Source: Scatophagus argus
Lineage: Eukaryota; Chordata; Actinopteri; Scatophagidae
Assembly (NCBI RefSeq): GCF_020382885.2
Contig: NC_058511.1
Location: 19,954,504-20,018,503 of the forward strand
Direction: 5' to 3'
DNA: 64,000 nucleotides
Part shown: one piece after another, positions 1-13,391 of the stretch
How the letters are laid out: the number at the start of each line of letters is the position of its first letter
Position numbering within the stretch: the first letter of the stretch is position 1
Notes under the pieces: generated by a model
Told to the model about the DNA's origin: nothing
The model's database searches: none
The model's input: only the letters and a program-made list of their open reading frames with translations
Position numbers and translations under genes: made by a program

Positions 1-2570
1 CTAAAAATGTCTACATTGCTATTGCTTTGCCAATAAACAATGTGAACAGATGATCTTTGCTCACATCTGAGCTTGGTGAAATCAGGTACTTTGCCAATCA
101 GGAACTGGTTTAAAATTAGAGCTGCCGTGATTAGCTGAAAGAAAGAAAAATAATTGCTAACTATTTTCATAATCGGTTAATCATTTAAGTCATTTTTCAA
201 GTAACAATGTCATTTGCTGGTTCCAGCTCCTTAAAAGGAAGAATTTGCTGCTTTTGACTTTGGACTGCTAGTTTGAAAAAGTAAATAATCTGAAGAGGTC
301 ATTTTGGGCTCTTAGAAATTGTGATGAGCAATTTTCACAATTTTTTGACATTTTATAGGCTTGATTAAAGATTCTTGATTAATTGAGAAAATAATTTGCA
401 GGATCCGGTCACAAGTTGCTTCTCCAACCTCTAGGCCATATATGGTTCCCAATAGGGACGTATCAGATATTAAACTGATAAGAACAGATACTACACACTA
501 ATGCATTTGAAACAGTGGGCTCTACATTTCTATTTATCACAGTTCCTGTAACATCATACTCCTTTCCTTTCCAAGGAATTTATATTTATCAGCTTTATCA
601 GCAAAAAACAGATAAAATAAAAAGAACTTATTTAGACATTTAAAATTTAAGCATTTTTGAGAATCAATACAGTATCACAAAATATAATATTGCAACAATC
701 TTGTGTAGTGTTTATTCTTGCTTGATCTAATTGACTGTTCTTGTCATTTACTGAGTGTAGTAGGAATGATACAGCGATGACGACATAATCACATTGTGTT
801 CTCGTTTTACAAAATTCTCTTGAATTTAATTAATGCAGCCAAACTGTAACTAAATTTGTCAATTTACTTTTTGTTTCTGTGATGTTTTTCCAAATGTGCT
901 GCACAACAGTCCATCACAGGTCATTTTAATGACCTTTATTTCGTAACAGATTTTATAAATGTAAAATTCTGAAAAGTATTCATGTTAGTACTGTGATACT
1001 GTGTCCTAATTTACACATTAACAGAAATGGTCATTAGGAATACTCATATGACATAATATGACCTACTTTTATTCTACCCTGCTAGAACAGTTTAGTATGT
1101 GTTGACATTAGATCAGTTCAGTTTTACAGGCCACAAGATAGCATTAACATATTTACACATGCATAATTTCATCATCTTATCTCACGTAATTATCTATATG
1201 AAACCAAATGAGTAACCAACTCCACACTGTATGGCTATATTGAGAAACAGACACATCCTAAGCCAAATGTAAGAGCTTTAAATGTTCTACAGTCTAACTG
1301 AAAGAATATTCACACTATTTTGAAAACTTGTTATACTTGCAAGAGCAATAAACCAGAAAATCTGAAAAACTTGAGCTTGATGATTGAGTTCAGACTTGCG
1401 GTAGCTTCTCATGCAAAAGGAAAATGAAAGATAAAAGCCATTGAAATTTTCTGCAGGCATGAAAAACCCCTGAAACATTAACATGAACTTTTTGGCACAA
1501 ACGCATCAGTACCATCCTTTGAATTCCTATATCACCAAAACTACAAGCATCTCGTAGTCGGGAGCACAAGAATAAAAAACCTCAGTGTCCAAAAGAGGTT
1601 TGTGGGAGCACAGGACTGTTATGTAAGTGAGGGGAAGACAGTGGTGCTCTCACAATAAATAGAGAGCGAAAGAGAATTTTTTTTGACAGCAATTAAAATG
1701 AAAAAAAGGGGGTGGAGGGGAATCAGCCAGCAGAGGGTGATGGGAGGTACTTCAAAATGAGTTTTTAACCTATGATGGAACCTGCACTGTCATTGCAATT
1801 GGAGAGGAAAATGTCATTTCACTATTGTGGCCCCAAGAGGGAAAGTTTTGAAAATGCTGTTTGATATGCTGGTCTTATGTCTGTTGTGCCTGTGCTCTCA
1901 ATACAAAGCAGAATGGAGAAAACTGGAGGACATGTGTTGCATTGCTGAGAATGTGAGAAGGAAAGCTGCGAGGTCTCATCACTGAGTGCGTGTACCTCAA
2001 TTTAGTAAAGGGCTTGGTTATACACATTTGTGTATGTGATTATGTGTGTGCAGTGAGTCTAGGTCACATTGCACATTTTTATAGATCCCCCCCACCCAAC
2101 TTGTTACATATTATTTTAAAAAAACTGAAATAAATGGAGTCAGATCTGAGGACTTGACTGTTTTGACAGACACCAGGCTGAAATTTGATAGTCACAATGC
2201 TAGAGAAAGATAGACATGTAGTAATCAGCTCCTTGTTCTTTGCATAAACTGGAAGGGTGTCATGATTTAAATTCTAGATGAAAAATTATTCAAAATTAAC
2301 TACCAATTGCAATTATCAAAATCAACAGTGTACAAACTTGGCCCATCAGACATGCATACATAAAAATACTTACTAAGATAACGCAGCTGGCTTACCTTAT
2401 TCTCTGTGCAAGAAGAGAATCGACTGATCAGTACTGGAGAGATGTTAGGTTTATTTTCTTTTTGAGATACTCTTTATTTATTCATTTAACTTCTATCTGT
2501 TGTTGATTTAAAAAATACATTGTTTTGAGTTTGGTTTGATCCCAAGAGAATGACAGTTGTATCATACTTG
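1..2570. other. No gene recognised; presumed ube2j1 intron 1
   Basis: AT-rich DNA with no coding frame of recognisable family on either strand. If the ube2j1 exon at 12520-12550 is read correctly, this stretch lies inside that gene's first intron or beyond it. The only repeat I can name is a short SINE remnant at 402-436. Confidence 0.4.
402..436 (-). repeat. tRNA-derived SINE head remnant
   Basis: The stretch matches the complement of the head of the SINE copies at 13628-13834 and 21249-21420, including the segment reading GGCCTAGAGGTTGGAGAAG on the minus strand. Only about 35 bases remain. Confidence 0.35.
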
Positions 2571-2740
2571 ATTCAAGGATTCAAGGAGCTTTATTGTCAT
2601 TTCACACATGTAGAAACATGAGGTGAAACGAAATTAGTTTCCCCGGTCCTGGTATAAGCCCAATTACCTAACAAAATAGCGAATGCAAATAAATATAAAC
2701 AACACTATATAAATATAAAAAAACAATCAGAATAATAATA
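2571..2740 (-). repeat. LINE 3' end remnant (L2-like)
   Basis: Begins with a repeated GATTCAAG unit followed by the complement of a LINE-type tail (AATGACAATAAAGCTCC when read on the minus strand). Fish L2-like LINEs end this way, in short simple repeats. No coding part is preserved. Confidence 0.35.
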
Positions 2741-3826
2741 GGGGTTACCGTTAGCCAGCTTCCTGAGCATAGCCCTGCACTCTGTTGGTGTTCTTGCACG
2801 CACATCACAGTAACATACAGCCCACTTTTTTCTTTTACAGTTAACAGTATTGTTAATTACGTATAATTAATTTGCCAATCTTGTCAGCAGAGTGACAGTC
2901 ACACACTTTCAAATTGTGATGTCAATATAAAAATGATGACTCATTCAGCTGTATTTTTACTTTTCTGTTAGTTCCACAATAAAGATGAAGGACACACAAA
3001 AACTCACAAAAACCCATACAAGTCAAATATTATTTTTCTAAAAGATGGCTTCTGTGGTTTTAGTCAATTCTTATCAAGCTGATGTATGTTCAAGTGCTCA
3101 TTTTTGTGATGTGTTTTTCTGACGCTATGAAAAGGGGGTGAGTGAGTTCTGCTCACAAATGGAGTCAAGCTGGTGCATGGGCAGGAGTTCGATACTGTGG
3201 CTCCACCGCCTGTACAGACTCCAGCTCCAAATGACCTATTTTGGCTTCATTTTATACAGAACTGAATTTGTCACTATCTACAGTAAGTTCAACTTCAGAG
3301 TATGGTACAAGTCTTTTGCCCAAAGCGACAACAATCCTGATGTGTGGCCTAAGTTGTCCTGACAGCGCAGAGTAGTGGTCTTAACAACTACCCAGCAGGC
3401 CTTGGCACAGGCCAGCAGCACTAGACCTCATTCTGACAACAGCAGCAGCAAATCAGGCATTTAGTTACACATAAATACTATACACATGACTGTGTGGAGG
3501 AGGACACACTGTGTGGAACGCAAACTTTAAACTGTTAGTAGGCCTACTATCCTCTTTCCCACAGTTATCCATCTCCTCTTAAGGTATATGCCTATACTAT
3601 GCTGATCTGATCCTTGTCTGAATACTATGTTTTTTTTTTTGTACCTTCTAAAAGGTGGCATTGTTTCTTTGTCTAATATAGTTTTTACAAATCTAACAGT
3701 CTATAAATACTTTTGGCCAGTGACAGATTGAAAGAGCGAAGCAGTTTTCGTTGGGGGCATGGATGAAGACAAATGGCGAAACTAAGAGCGATATAGCTAA
3801 AAGCTCTTCAGGTTAAAAGGTCCTTT

Positions 3827-4012
3827 CCATCTTCAAGGCCACCAGTTAGTCATGATGATTTTCCACTTGGGGAATCCATCAGTGCCCTGCAGAGTGAAAT
3901 CAGAGCGCTTAGAGGTGTGATAGGCTATCTGAGCAGGACAGACAGAATGAGAGGTGAACCACAGGAGAGAGTCCGCTCAGGCCTCATCCACCTATATTTT
4001 CTGGGATGCTAG
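3827..4012 (+). other. Short open frame with coding-like composition, unassigned
   Basis: A roughly 61-codon frame ends at TAG 4010-4012. Its middle reads like an amphipathic helix (ALQSEIRALRGVIGYLSR) rich in Arg, Glu and Leu. I do not recognise a family, and no start codon or splice sites are convincing. It could be an eroded transposon frame or chance. Confidence 0.15.
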
Positions 4013-4600
4013 CTGTAAGCTCCAGTTTTGATGAGCTTTGACAGCTCACACTTCAACTGGGATTCCCTGGGTCATGGAAAAGATATGTAGGTGTCTAAAC
4101 CAAATCTCAGGGGGTGATGTTGAGTGAAATTCTCTGTCCATCCATTTGTCCAGCCAGCCATTCCTGGTCTTCTCTTTATTATAATATCCTCACAGCAGGT
4201 GTTCTTAAACTTTTTTTGATGACTAAGTGCCAATTAAGGGAGACAACAAAGGACTGAGGTCTATACAAGAAAACCCATTAAACGCACAGCATTTAGCATC
4301 TGCTAAACGGCTGCATTAATGTGAGCACTGAAAAGGGCTGCAAGATGATCCCCCTGCAGCCTGTTGCGGATGTTGGTCTTGACCTGCAAAAACATTAATT
4401 AAGCTTTAAAAGTGACACCTTAATGGCTTAACGGTTATTTAGTGTTGTTTTTTTTACTGTAATGTGAGCAATATGCTCTGCCCTCCGCCCTCTGAGTGTA
4501 GGTGGGTGTGTCTCTACCGGTGTGAGCGCACATGTGTGTGTGTGTGTGTTGTGAGAGAGGAGTTAGGGTGGAGGCCCACCCGTTGCAGAGGAGAGGAGAA

Positions 4601-5064
4601 ATCAGAATCAGAATCAGAATTGTCTTTACTGCCATGTAAGTGAAGAGGTTTCACATTACTAGGAATTTGTCTTAGTGGTTGGTGTATCAATAAAGCATAA
4701 ATAAAATAAAATAAGATAAAATAAATATGGTTCTGGAGGTACTACAATAGTGAGGTAGTGCAAGTAGGTGGGGTAATCAGTGCAAATGGTCAGCAGGTGG
4801 CTCATGACATGAGCATAGGACAGTGCCTGTACTGAAGTAGCTAAAGTGCAGAGCAGCATGTTAGTCAGTTGGTGTACAACAGTCCAATAGTCCAACAGCA
4901 GAGGAGAAAGAAGCTGTTCTTGTCCTTTCGGACCAAAACCTCCTGTCTGAAGGGAGTTTCTCAAAGAGTCCATGTCCAGGGTGAGAAGGGTCAGCTGTGA
5001 TCCGACCTGCACGCCTCCTGGAGATGTACAGGTCTCGGAGAGATGGAAGGCTGCAGCCAGTCAT
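4601..5064 (-). mobile_element. 5'-truncated L2-like LINE, 3' end
   Basis: The minus strand encodes the C-terminal tail typical of L2-like LINE reverse transcriptase proteins: SLRDLYISRRRAGRITADPS, then HPGHGLFEKLPSDRRFW. The element ends at 4601 in a GATTCT simple repeat (AGAATC on the plus strand), the same 3' end as the L2 element at 33591-36706. Only the last part of the element is present. Confidence 0.7.
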
Positions 5065-5574
5065 GCATTTTAATGAACGTAATGAAATGACAGCGACGCA
5101 TTAGACTCTGAAATTGCGCAAATTAGAGTTTGCTTTTTTATTTGATAAAAAGAACGCCGGTTATAGGCCCTTTTGATTAAAATAAAAATGAAATAATGGA
5201 TTTTTTTTTTTAAAAAAACATCACCTAATCAAGACCAAGAAATATTGTCTATTGTTTTCCTGTAAAAATGTACAGGGTTAGCTGCAGCCCTGTAGCTTTT
5301 TCTGACTAACACATACAGACACTGCAAGAAATGAAGCCCATTAATATTTATTTTGCGCGGAAATGAGATGGATTTGAATCAACACAGTGTATCTTCCTCA
5401 CACACCCTACACTTCCCTCTGGTTATGCCACTGGATCTTTCCTGCCTTTCTATTGTTTTCTGGTTTTTAGACCATGTCTCAACAGTGTATGAGGAAAAAT
5501 GAACCTACACTTAGTCAACGGAAACACACCTTTCTTGCTATAAGTATTATCTAACTAAACATCACTACTTTCTA

Positions 5575-7583
5575 TGTATGATTTTAAACATCAGGACCTG
5601 CAAGAGTACACTGTAGCTGTCCTGGGCCACATTAAATACTTCATGGATATAGTCACCGTGAACAAGTGCATCATGCTCTATCCCAACCAGAAGCCCTGTT
5701 CGACAACAAAAGTCTGGTACCTCCTCAGGGACAGGGACACCACTTTTCAGGTCTCCCTGAAAAGAAGCATCAGAGAGGCCACGGCTGCTTACAGGAGGAA
5801 AATTGAGATAATTTCACAGTAACAACAAAAGCCAGGTGTGGCAGGGTGTTCAGCACATAACAAGCCGCAGATTCAGCAACCTCTCAGCTGCTGATGGTGA
5901 TGTATCAATGGCAGAGGAGCCCGCTTCAAGGTGGAGTATCCAGAGGCAGCCCTATTACATCCACCAGTCTGCAACAGCCTCATTCTCATTGTGGAGGAGC
6001 AAGAGGTGAGCCACACACTGAGAATGGGAGACCCGACGAAGGCTGTAAAACCCGATGGCATCACTGGACACCTACCATTAGCAGCTTAAATGACTGCTGT
6101 GGCAGTGGCACTGATATCATGAAGTGATTTGAGAAACTGGCTCAGAGTCATGTCATCACCTGCCTCCCTTCCCTATTTGACACATACCAGTGTGTATACA
6201 GAGCTAACAGGTCTACAGAGGATGGCATAGCCACAGCTCTTCTCACTGCTCTGACCGACCTGGAGCAGCAGGGAAGCTACATAAGGCTGCTCTTTGTGGA
6301 TTTTAGCTCTGCATTTAATATCATCCACCTCCACAGACTAGTGACCAAGTTAGCAGACTTGTGACTATCCCAATCCATCTGCCTCTGGATAAAGGAGGTG
6401 AGATCGCTCCATGAGGGTCACAGTAGGTCCCTACATCTCCTTAGCCCTCAGCCTCAACACTGGCTCCCCACTGGGATGTATGCAGAGGCCCCTACTCTTC
6501 ACCCTCTGCAGTCACAACTGCATCCTCGTGTACCCCAGCAATGCCATGATCAAGTTTGCTGTTGACAACACTCTTGTGGGGTTCATCTCTGAGGGGGATG
6601 AGTCTGCATACTGAGACAAGGTGGAGCGACAGTCTGTTTGGTGTACAGTCAACAACCTGGTCTTTAGCATCACCAAGACCAAAAAGCCTATCAATGACTT
6701 CAGGAAGAACAAAAAAAGTCATTCAGCCTTTACTCATCAGCACGGACTGAGCGGAGAGGGACTCAGACTTTTGGTTTCTGGGCATCCACATTGAGGAAGA
6801 TCTGAACTGGAGTGCTAATACCACTGATAAAGAATGCACAGTAGAGCCTTTACTGTGTGAGGATCTTCAGGAAGAACCATCTGATTGAAGAACTGATTGT
6901 ATCCTTTTACCACTGCTCCATAAAGAGCATACTAACGTACTGTATCTGTGTGTGTGGTTGACTAGTTGCACTGTGGCAGAGAGGAAAACGTTCCAGAGCA
7001 CTTTACCACTGCCCAGAAGATCATGGGACACTCCCTCCCCTCCGAGAAACATCTGCACATTTCCCGCTGCCTCAAAAAAGCCCATAACATCCTCAGGGAC
7101 CCCTCCGACCCTGGTCGCCATCTCTTTGAACTGCTGCCCTCGGACAGACACTACAGGACAATAAAATCACACACAGACAGACTCAAAAACTATTTTTACC
7201 CCATAGTTGCAGTGAATGCTGTTAAGTTTTGAATTGTGTTTGCAATATTCATTATGCGCAATATGAAAGATACTAGTGAATGTTTGTCTTGGTTGTCTTT
7301 TGAGCTTGGATTTATATGTTTTACATCTCCATCTTAGAGTCTTCATTAGTTTTGATTTTTATTATATTGCTTATTTATTCTTCCGCTGTGGTTTTACTTA
7401 TTATTTATTAAGATACAGAAACCCTTATCATTTTTATTAAGGTTACTTGTTTTATTATATCTATTGTTGTGTCTTGCATTTGTGTTCTTTTTTTATGTGG
7501 AAACACACCTGTAGAGGACCATTGCTAGTTTTGTTGTATACAGGCATATAATGACAACAAAGGCATTCAAGTATTCAAATATA
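5575..7583 (+). mobile_element. Decayed L2-like LINE, reverse transcriptase region
   Basis: Translated blocks appear in order but in shifting frames. First comes a pre-RT segment (KRSIREATAAYRRKIE, near 5760-5810). Next is the RT block [18 protein letters not shown] (about 6290-6345). The catalytic-box region follows as FAVDNTLVGFISEGDESAY (about 6552-6612), where the usual F/YADD is degraded to AVDN. Last is the C-terminal HNILRDPSDPGRHLFELLPS segment (about 7083-7145). The 3' end, near 7550-7583, has the AATGACAACAAAGGCATTC-type tail. Many stops and frameshifts show an old, dead copy. Confidence 0.75.
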
Positions 7584-9795
7584 CAACAATTACAAAGTAG
7601 CTGCAGTCTACAGTCTACATACTTAACATCCAGGTTATTGGGGAAGAATAACCCATCTGTTAAATATAACTATCTATCTATATATAATAACTTTTCCCAG
7701 GAACAAATCAGGTGAGGTATGTACTGTATGTACGAGTGGATGTATTTTTTTACATATCTTAAACAAAACAAAATATGTTGGCTGCTTCCTACAGGTAGTC
7801 AACGTCTCCCTTGCGAAACCTTGCAACTCAATCCACTCTCATTCACTACCCAGACCTCCACACCCTTACTTTCTGCCAGACTACATCAAGGTCATACTAC
7901 TTTCTGCACTGGCTTTGGATGTAGACGTCCGTCCGAACATTTCTATATGCTTGACATGCATTGCATATTCCAATATAAACGTATAATACCTAGACATGCT
8001 GAGCTGGAAGAAGGGAGGGGAGGGGAAGCATTACAGAGCTCATCACAGCATCCTCTTAACACCACTCCTCCTGCCAGTATCTGGATGCACTGTGACAGGC
8101 ACTCCTGTGCACCATATCCCCTGCTTGGTATCCCATGCCCACTTTTGGTCCTTCCTTCCAGTAGCAGTAAGCAGAAATGACATGGAAAAGCCCTTTCCCA
8201 CACAAGTCCCTCTGGCCACTGTTGGGTTAGCAGAGGTCTGGTCAATGGCCCAAGGCGATAGTGATAATCCTTGTATGCTAAATCATATTATGTAACACAT
8301 ATTTTGAGTGGTTGCCACCGGGAATGATTCAGAGTCAGTCCAGATGAGAGAAGAGGAGACACTATTGCATAATAACAACTCCAAAGATGTGAAAAGTACA
8401 AAGCACCAAGGAGGGAGGGAAAAGACTAAAAAGTCTTTGCACTTTCTTACTTGCTCTTTTGCTGCTGCTGCTGCTCTCACTGCGGTCAACTAAAAGGTAA
8501 CTAAAAGAAAGATAATCCAGCTACTGAACTTAGTGCAAATGGTGGGGTACGATAAGGTACAGTAAGAAAGGATGGAATATAGTCAGTTTTACACACCACA
8601 CAGTGCACTAACCGCAGGCCTTAAAATATACCGTTTTGCACTGTGAATGTGATCAACAGGAATATGCACAGCAAAATAAAAAAAGGCCAGTCAGCAGTCA
8701 AATAGAAAAATATGTTTATATTATTTATCGAACCTCATGTTGCCGTCCATGCTTTGAGGGAGGAATGCTAACAAGGGTTTCCCAGCAGACCAACTGAAAG
8801 TGTCAGTGAAGACACTTTCTGACCTTGTGATGTACTGTCGATATTCCATCCAGGAAATGATATTACGGTAAAGTAAGTATACGATTTAGCCACACTGAGC
8901 TTCACATATTTTTGATCTGTCCAAGGCTTATACTGGTGATCATATTTGTTAAATATGCTGTTTCATTATGCATGGGTTCTGGTGAATCTGCTGTAGAAGT
9001 TAAACATAATGAAACAAACAAATGCCATATCTGCATTACATTTTCCTCATTTTTTTCTCACCATTATAAGTTTTACTGGTCACTTTAATTATGTCATCTT
9101 ATGTCACCCTCTTCTCTTGCAATGGTTTAATGGCACTGGGGTGGGGAATTAGAACCCCGGAGTGTTTACCTTAATGCTTTTCAATTAAAATTTAATTAAT
9201 AATTAATAATTGTTACTGTGACCAAAATTTGCTCAATGCTCAACTGTTAGAAATGTAGCAACAAATTAGGTATATTTCAATCACCTTTACTGAGGTGATT
9301 GACAAAGACCTGCCAATAACAAGACATACTGACCAGACTTCAAATAACTTTATAAGTCGTAAACCATGGCAACTACAAGCCATGCTGAGCACTTTTTAGT
9401 GTGCTCCACTCTCATTTTGCGTATTTGGTTGTTTTGTCTCAGTCTGAAAATGATTGAGTCTGATGAGTACAGAGGAAACAAGATTTTTTTTGTTTGATGA
9501 ATGAATTTGGGAATTTTACCCGCCACAATGGTGTTTAAATGTTCATTCCAACCTATTCACGTAGCAAAAAAAAAAAGTTATGCTGACCGCATTTAGCATT
9601 ACCGCATTTTGTTTTCATTTACATGTACGTACGCTGTTGTCTGCGTCAGAGTTTCACACAAACAGATGACAGGAACTTATTGGTGCATTCAGGTACACCT
9701 CATAAAATCTGAAATCTATACTAAAATGTCTCTGAAGGTTATTTACAAAAGAAAAGCTTCCTTGTTTTTCTTATTTTCCGTTGTTGAAATACTTT
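7584..9795. other. No gene recognised
   Basis: AT-rich sequence with short chance frames only. No splice-bounded conserved coding segment and no repeat that I can name. Confidence 0.35.
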
Positions 9796-9799
9796 CCCA

Positions 9800-10106
9800 C
9801 TCCTTGTGTTGAGGTTTGTCTTTGTCTGTCTGTCCTGTCTATGTTCCTGTCTAGTACTGGGTGTGGTTACCTGCCTCCCCTCCAGTCTGCCTATCTACAC
9901 ACCTGCCGTTCACTCTCCAATCAATTCCACCCATCATCCGCAGTATAAGAAGCTAGTCTTTGTGGTAAAGATGCTTCAAGCCAACCTTGATTGAAGACTT
10001 TTTCGTTATTTTTGTGCTTTTTATCATTCTTTTTTTCTCTGCCTAGATCCACCATCACTCCCTGGACTTTGTGGATTTACTTTTTGTCTAGTATCTGCCA
10101 TAACAA
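9800..10106 (+). repeat. Possible LTR-like repeat fragment
   Basis: C/T-rich sequence with a TATA-like motif (CAGTATAAGAAG, near 9941) followed by a pyrimidine-rich stretch, ending in CCATAACA. This resembles the LTRs of fish retroelements. No matching target-site duplication was found, so the boundaries are approximate. Confidence 0.25.
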
Positions 10107-10463
10107 TTAGGTGCTAAATTATAACAATATTCAATTCTACACAGGCAGCATTTTTAATGAATAAAACCAAAATGGCTACATTGGCTGGTAAAAAAAAAAA
10201 AATTAAAAAAATCTAAATATATAATATGTTTGTCAGGTAATTTTTTGTTTGTTCATTGTGTAAAGCATGCTGGGTTAAATTGTTGAAAAGTGCTAAAAAT
10301 TATGTTTGATTGATAGTATTTATATGTTGTTTTTTTATTTTAAATCATTCTGTATTAAATTGTCTTGCTTTGTGATCAGTGTGAAATTAGTGCATGGAGA
10401 GTTAACATGATGATTAAACAACAACAACAAAAAAAAAAAAACAGCAAGATTGGCAATATGATA

Positions 10464-11409
10464 CAATCCTAATTCCACAAAAGTGGGACAATGTGTGAAA
10501 TGTAAATAATAGAATGGAATGACTTGCAAATCTCATAAACCCATCATTTATTCACAGTAGAACATGGTTTCCAAAGAGAATTTCAAATGTGGATTCATCT
10601 GGCCACAGAACAGTTTTCCACTTTGCCACAGTTCATTTTAAATGAGCTTTGGCCCAGAGAAGGCAGTGGCGTTTCTGGAACATATTCAGATATGGCTTCT
10701 TCTTTGCACGATAGAGCTTCATCTTGCATTTTTGGATGTCATTGTGAACCGATGTTCACAGACGATGATTTCTGCAAGTGTTCCTGAGCTCATGCAATGA
10801 TTTCCATCACAGAATCATGCCTGTTTGTGATGCAGTGCCATCTGAGGGGCCCGAAGGTCACTGGCATCCAATATTGCTTTTTGGCTTTTGGAGATATCTC
10901 CAGATTTTCCGAATCTTTTCATAATATTATGTACTGTAGATGATGATATATTCTAAGTATTTGCAATTTTACATTGAGAAACATTATTCTGAAACCGTCA
11001 GACAATTTGAAGACACAGCTTTTCACAAATTGATGAACCTCTGCCCATCTTTACTTCTGAGACACTCTTGAAGACGCTCTTTTTATATCCAGTCATGTTA
11101 CTGACCTGTTGCCAATTAACCTAATCAGTTGCAAAATGTTCTTCCAGCTGTTACATGTTAGTATCACTTACTTTTGCATCCTGCTGTTGCTCCTGTCCCA
11201 ACTTCTTTGAGAAGTGTTGCTACCACCAAATTCAAAATGATTTTTGAAAAGATTTTTCATGAAATAGCAAAATGTCTCGCTCTCAACATTTGATATTTTT
11301 TTCATATTCTACTGTGAATTAAATATGGGTTTATGAGATTTGCAAATCATTGTATTCCATTTTTATTTACATTTTACACAGCGCTCCAACTTGTTTGGAA
11401 CTGGGGTTG
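10464..11409 (-). mobile_element. Non-autonomous Tc1-like DNA transposon with about 105-bp inverted termini
   Basis: The two ends are inverted copies of each other over roughly 105 bases, and both contain GATTTGCAAATCTCATAAAC or a one-base variant. A TA dinucleotide flanks each end (10462-10463 and 11410-11411), as expected for Tc1/mariner insertion. The minus strand keeps pieces of a Tc1-type transposase: MKRFGKSGDISKS, then DLRALRWHCITNRHDSVME, and a catalytic-Asp block KWKTVLWPDESTFEILFG that runs straight into the other terminus. The C-terminal half with the later catalytic residues is missing, so the copy is internally deleted and frameshifted. Confidence 0.75.
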
Positions 11410-11504
11410 TACAATAATTCTGAAACTCTGACTATTAAAACTGAAAACACACCAGTTCCAACCCAGTGGCTCAACAACATATGTATGTGGGTACTGAGCA
11501 CCTG

Positions 11505-11506
<2 letters not shown>

Positions 11507-11543
<37 letters not shown>
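11507..11543. repeat. (TG)n microsatellite
   Basis: An uninterrupted TG dinucleotide run of about 37 bases. It creates apparent Cys-Val and Thr-His open frames that are artefacts. Confidence 0.95.
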
Positions 11544-11545
<2 letters not shown>

Positions 11546-12170
11546 TTGGAGCATGAGTTGAGCAGCAGAGCAAACATTAAGCCTACGTGATATTCTAGAA
11601 ACTAGTACTTGGTGATAAAATCATGCTTTTGTTATCTCCCCAGTGTCTTTTTTTTAATAGGTTTGTGTGTGTGTGTGCATGTGTAAAGGTCTAATATTTC
11701 ACCAGTCTGTGTATGATGATAATACAAAACTCTGAAAAGAGATAAACTAACAGGATGTTCAAACATGTGTTGCACGCTATCTTTATCTTCAAGCTTTTGG
11801 CCAGGTGCAAAGACACATTTGACTGAGACGGTCAGACAAGTCTGTTACGCACTTGGAACTTGGAGTTTTTTTGTTTTTGTTCTTATTTTGCCTTTTATAA
11901 GTGTCATTTTTATTAAAGTCACAAAGTAAAATCACAAAGAAACAGCATATTGGTGTGAAACATACAGAGATACTGCATGTGTCTCAGTGGTTATTAGGGA
12001 AATTCATCATCTGTATGTGGTCCAGTAAACATCACCCTGCTGACCCCAGCTAGGTTATCTTTTTGTGTCTACAAAACCATGCATTCTGCTGTTTGAAACA
12101 ACAACAGCAGTGAAGCATTATACATAAACGTCCATAACATTAGCTACACGAGCAGGTGCATCCTAAATAA

Positions 12171-12186
12171 AACGTACCGGTACGTT
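12171..12186. other. 16-bp perfect palindrome AACGTACCGGTACGTT
   Basis: A self-complementary 16-mer inside presumed ube2j1 intron 1, about 330 bases downstream of the first exon. It is longer than typical chance palindromes in such sequence, but no known regulator site is implied. Confidence 0.5.
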
Positions 12187-12519
12187 ACATAACACAGGGC
12201 CACGTACACTTTAAAGCCCGGAAGAGTCACCTCAGTACAATTGCTATAGAAACTGAAAGATTATTTTGTCCTGAATATTAAATAGTTCAACAAAATATCT
12301 CCGTATAGAATTCTTTACTGGAAAAAAAAGCCAGTGAATGCACACACTCTAAGAAACGAAGCCTAAATTATATAAACTCGGTTCGTGGGTCAGAGGAAGT
12401 TCAATTATTACACGAGATATCAACAGTGAACTTGTGGGTTTCAACTGTCTCAGTCATGTTAGCAAACTCGTATACAGCTGCAGAAGAGCAGAAAAACAAA
12501 ATATAAGAGGCGAACTTAC

Positions 12520-12550
12520 CTGGACTCTTCAGGTTATATTTATTCTCCAT
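12520..12550 (-). CDS. ube2j1: ube2j1 first coding exon (ER ubiquitin-conjugating enzyme E2 J1), partial
   Basis: The minus strand reads ATG then MENKYNLKSP plus one phase-1 G, followed by a consensus donor (GTAAGTTCG). Known UBE2J1 proteins begin METRYNLKSPAVKRL, so length, residues and the split alanine codon agree. UBE2J1 is a tail-anchored E2 of the endoplasmic reticulum membrane that works with ER ubiquitin ligases in degradation of misfolded proteins. Only 31 coding bases are seen. I searched the minus strand from 12519 down to 1 for the catalytic UBC-fold exons and recognised none, so intron 1 probably runs past the left edge. The alternative, an orphan duplicated first exon, is less likely because the upstream region looks like a real promoter. 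Confidence 0.8.
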
Positions 12551-12880
12551 TCTAACAGTCTTTACGCACTCTGTTTAAGGATGAAGTGCTGTTGGGTGTC
12601 TCTTTGCTAACTCGCTTCGCTAGCTACCAGCTAGCTTGGTATACTTAGTAGCCCGCTTACTTATGTCCTGGAATATGAGCAGGACAGCTGAAACCGTAGG
12701 TCGTTCACGCTCCCCGATGCGCCGATACGTATCCGAAATATGATATTTAGTGAATCCAGCCGTCACAAGAATCTTGAAGAGTTATTTCCTAAGTTATCCT
12801 CTGTTTTGGTTTTGAGACAGTTTGTTCAATGTTATCCGCGTGACGTAATTTGTGAAAACGTAAACAGGAAGTAACTGACT
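12551..12880 (-). promoter_or_regulatory. Probable ube2j1 5' UTR and promoter region
   Basis: Directly upstream of the ube2j1 start codon on the minus strand, with more CpG than the surroundings. It contains a CRE/ATF-like TGACGTAA at 12841-12848 and an ETS-like CAGGAAGTAAC at 12865-12875. Such sites are common in TATA-less housekeeping promoters. No transcription start can be read from sequence alone. Confidence 0.45.
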
Positions 12881-13391
12881 ACTGGCTGGTTTTCTTCTTC
12901 TGGGGAGATCTGAGACAGCGCCAGGCACATAAACTAGACAAAAAGGTTTTTCTTGTTTTGTGAGGACAGTTTGGAGATTTGTTGTGAGATTTAATTACTG
13001 CTGAATATTCATAGCACTTAAATATTTGCTTTGAAAACTATTTGTTGTCTGAATTCCAATTTGAAATTTATGGAAGTCTTTTTACGGTTCACAGATTCTG
13101 ATAATTACAAGTGAAAGTGATAGTGAAAAACCATATGAAATACGATTAAAATGTTTCAGACATATGCACTATGTAACACGTGCTGCATCACTTAAAGTAC
13201 GTTGTGACTGTCAAATTCTACATAAATAATCTAAATAAATAATACATCAATATAAGTAAGTCCTTACAGTGTCATATTGCCTACAGCCAGCTTGAGCATT
13301 TTTGCACACTGTAAACGTTGCAGTTTATTTATTTATTTATTTATTTTTTGACTAATAATAATAATAATAAGACAAAATTATGCTGTAGGCT

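Noticed and set aside
11350..11577. Open frames rich in Cys-Val or Thr-His
   Set aside because: Translation artefacts of the (TG)n microsatellite.
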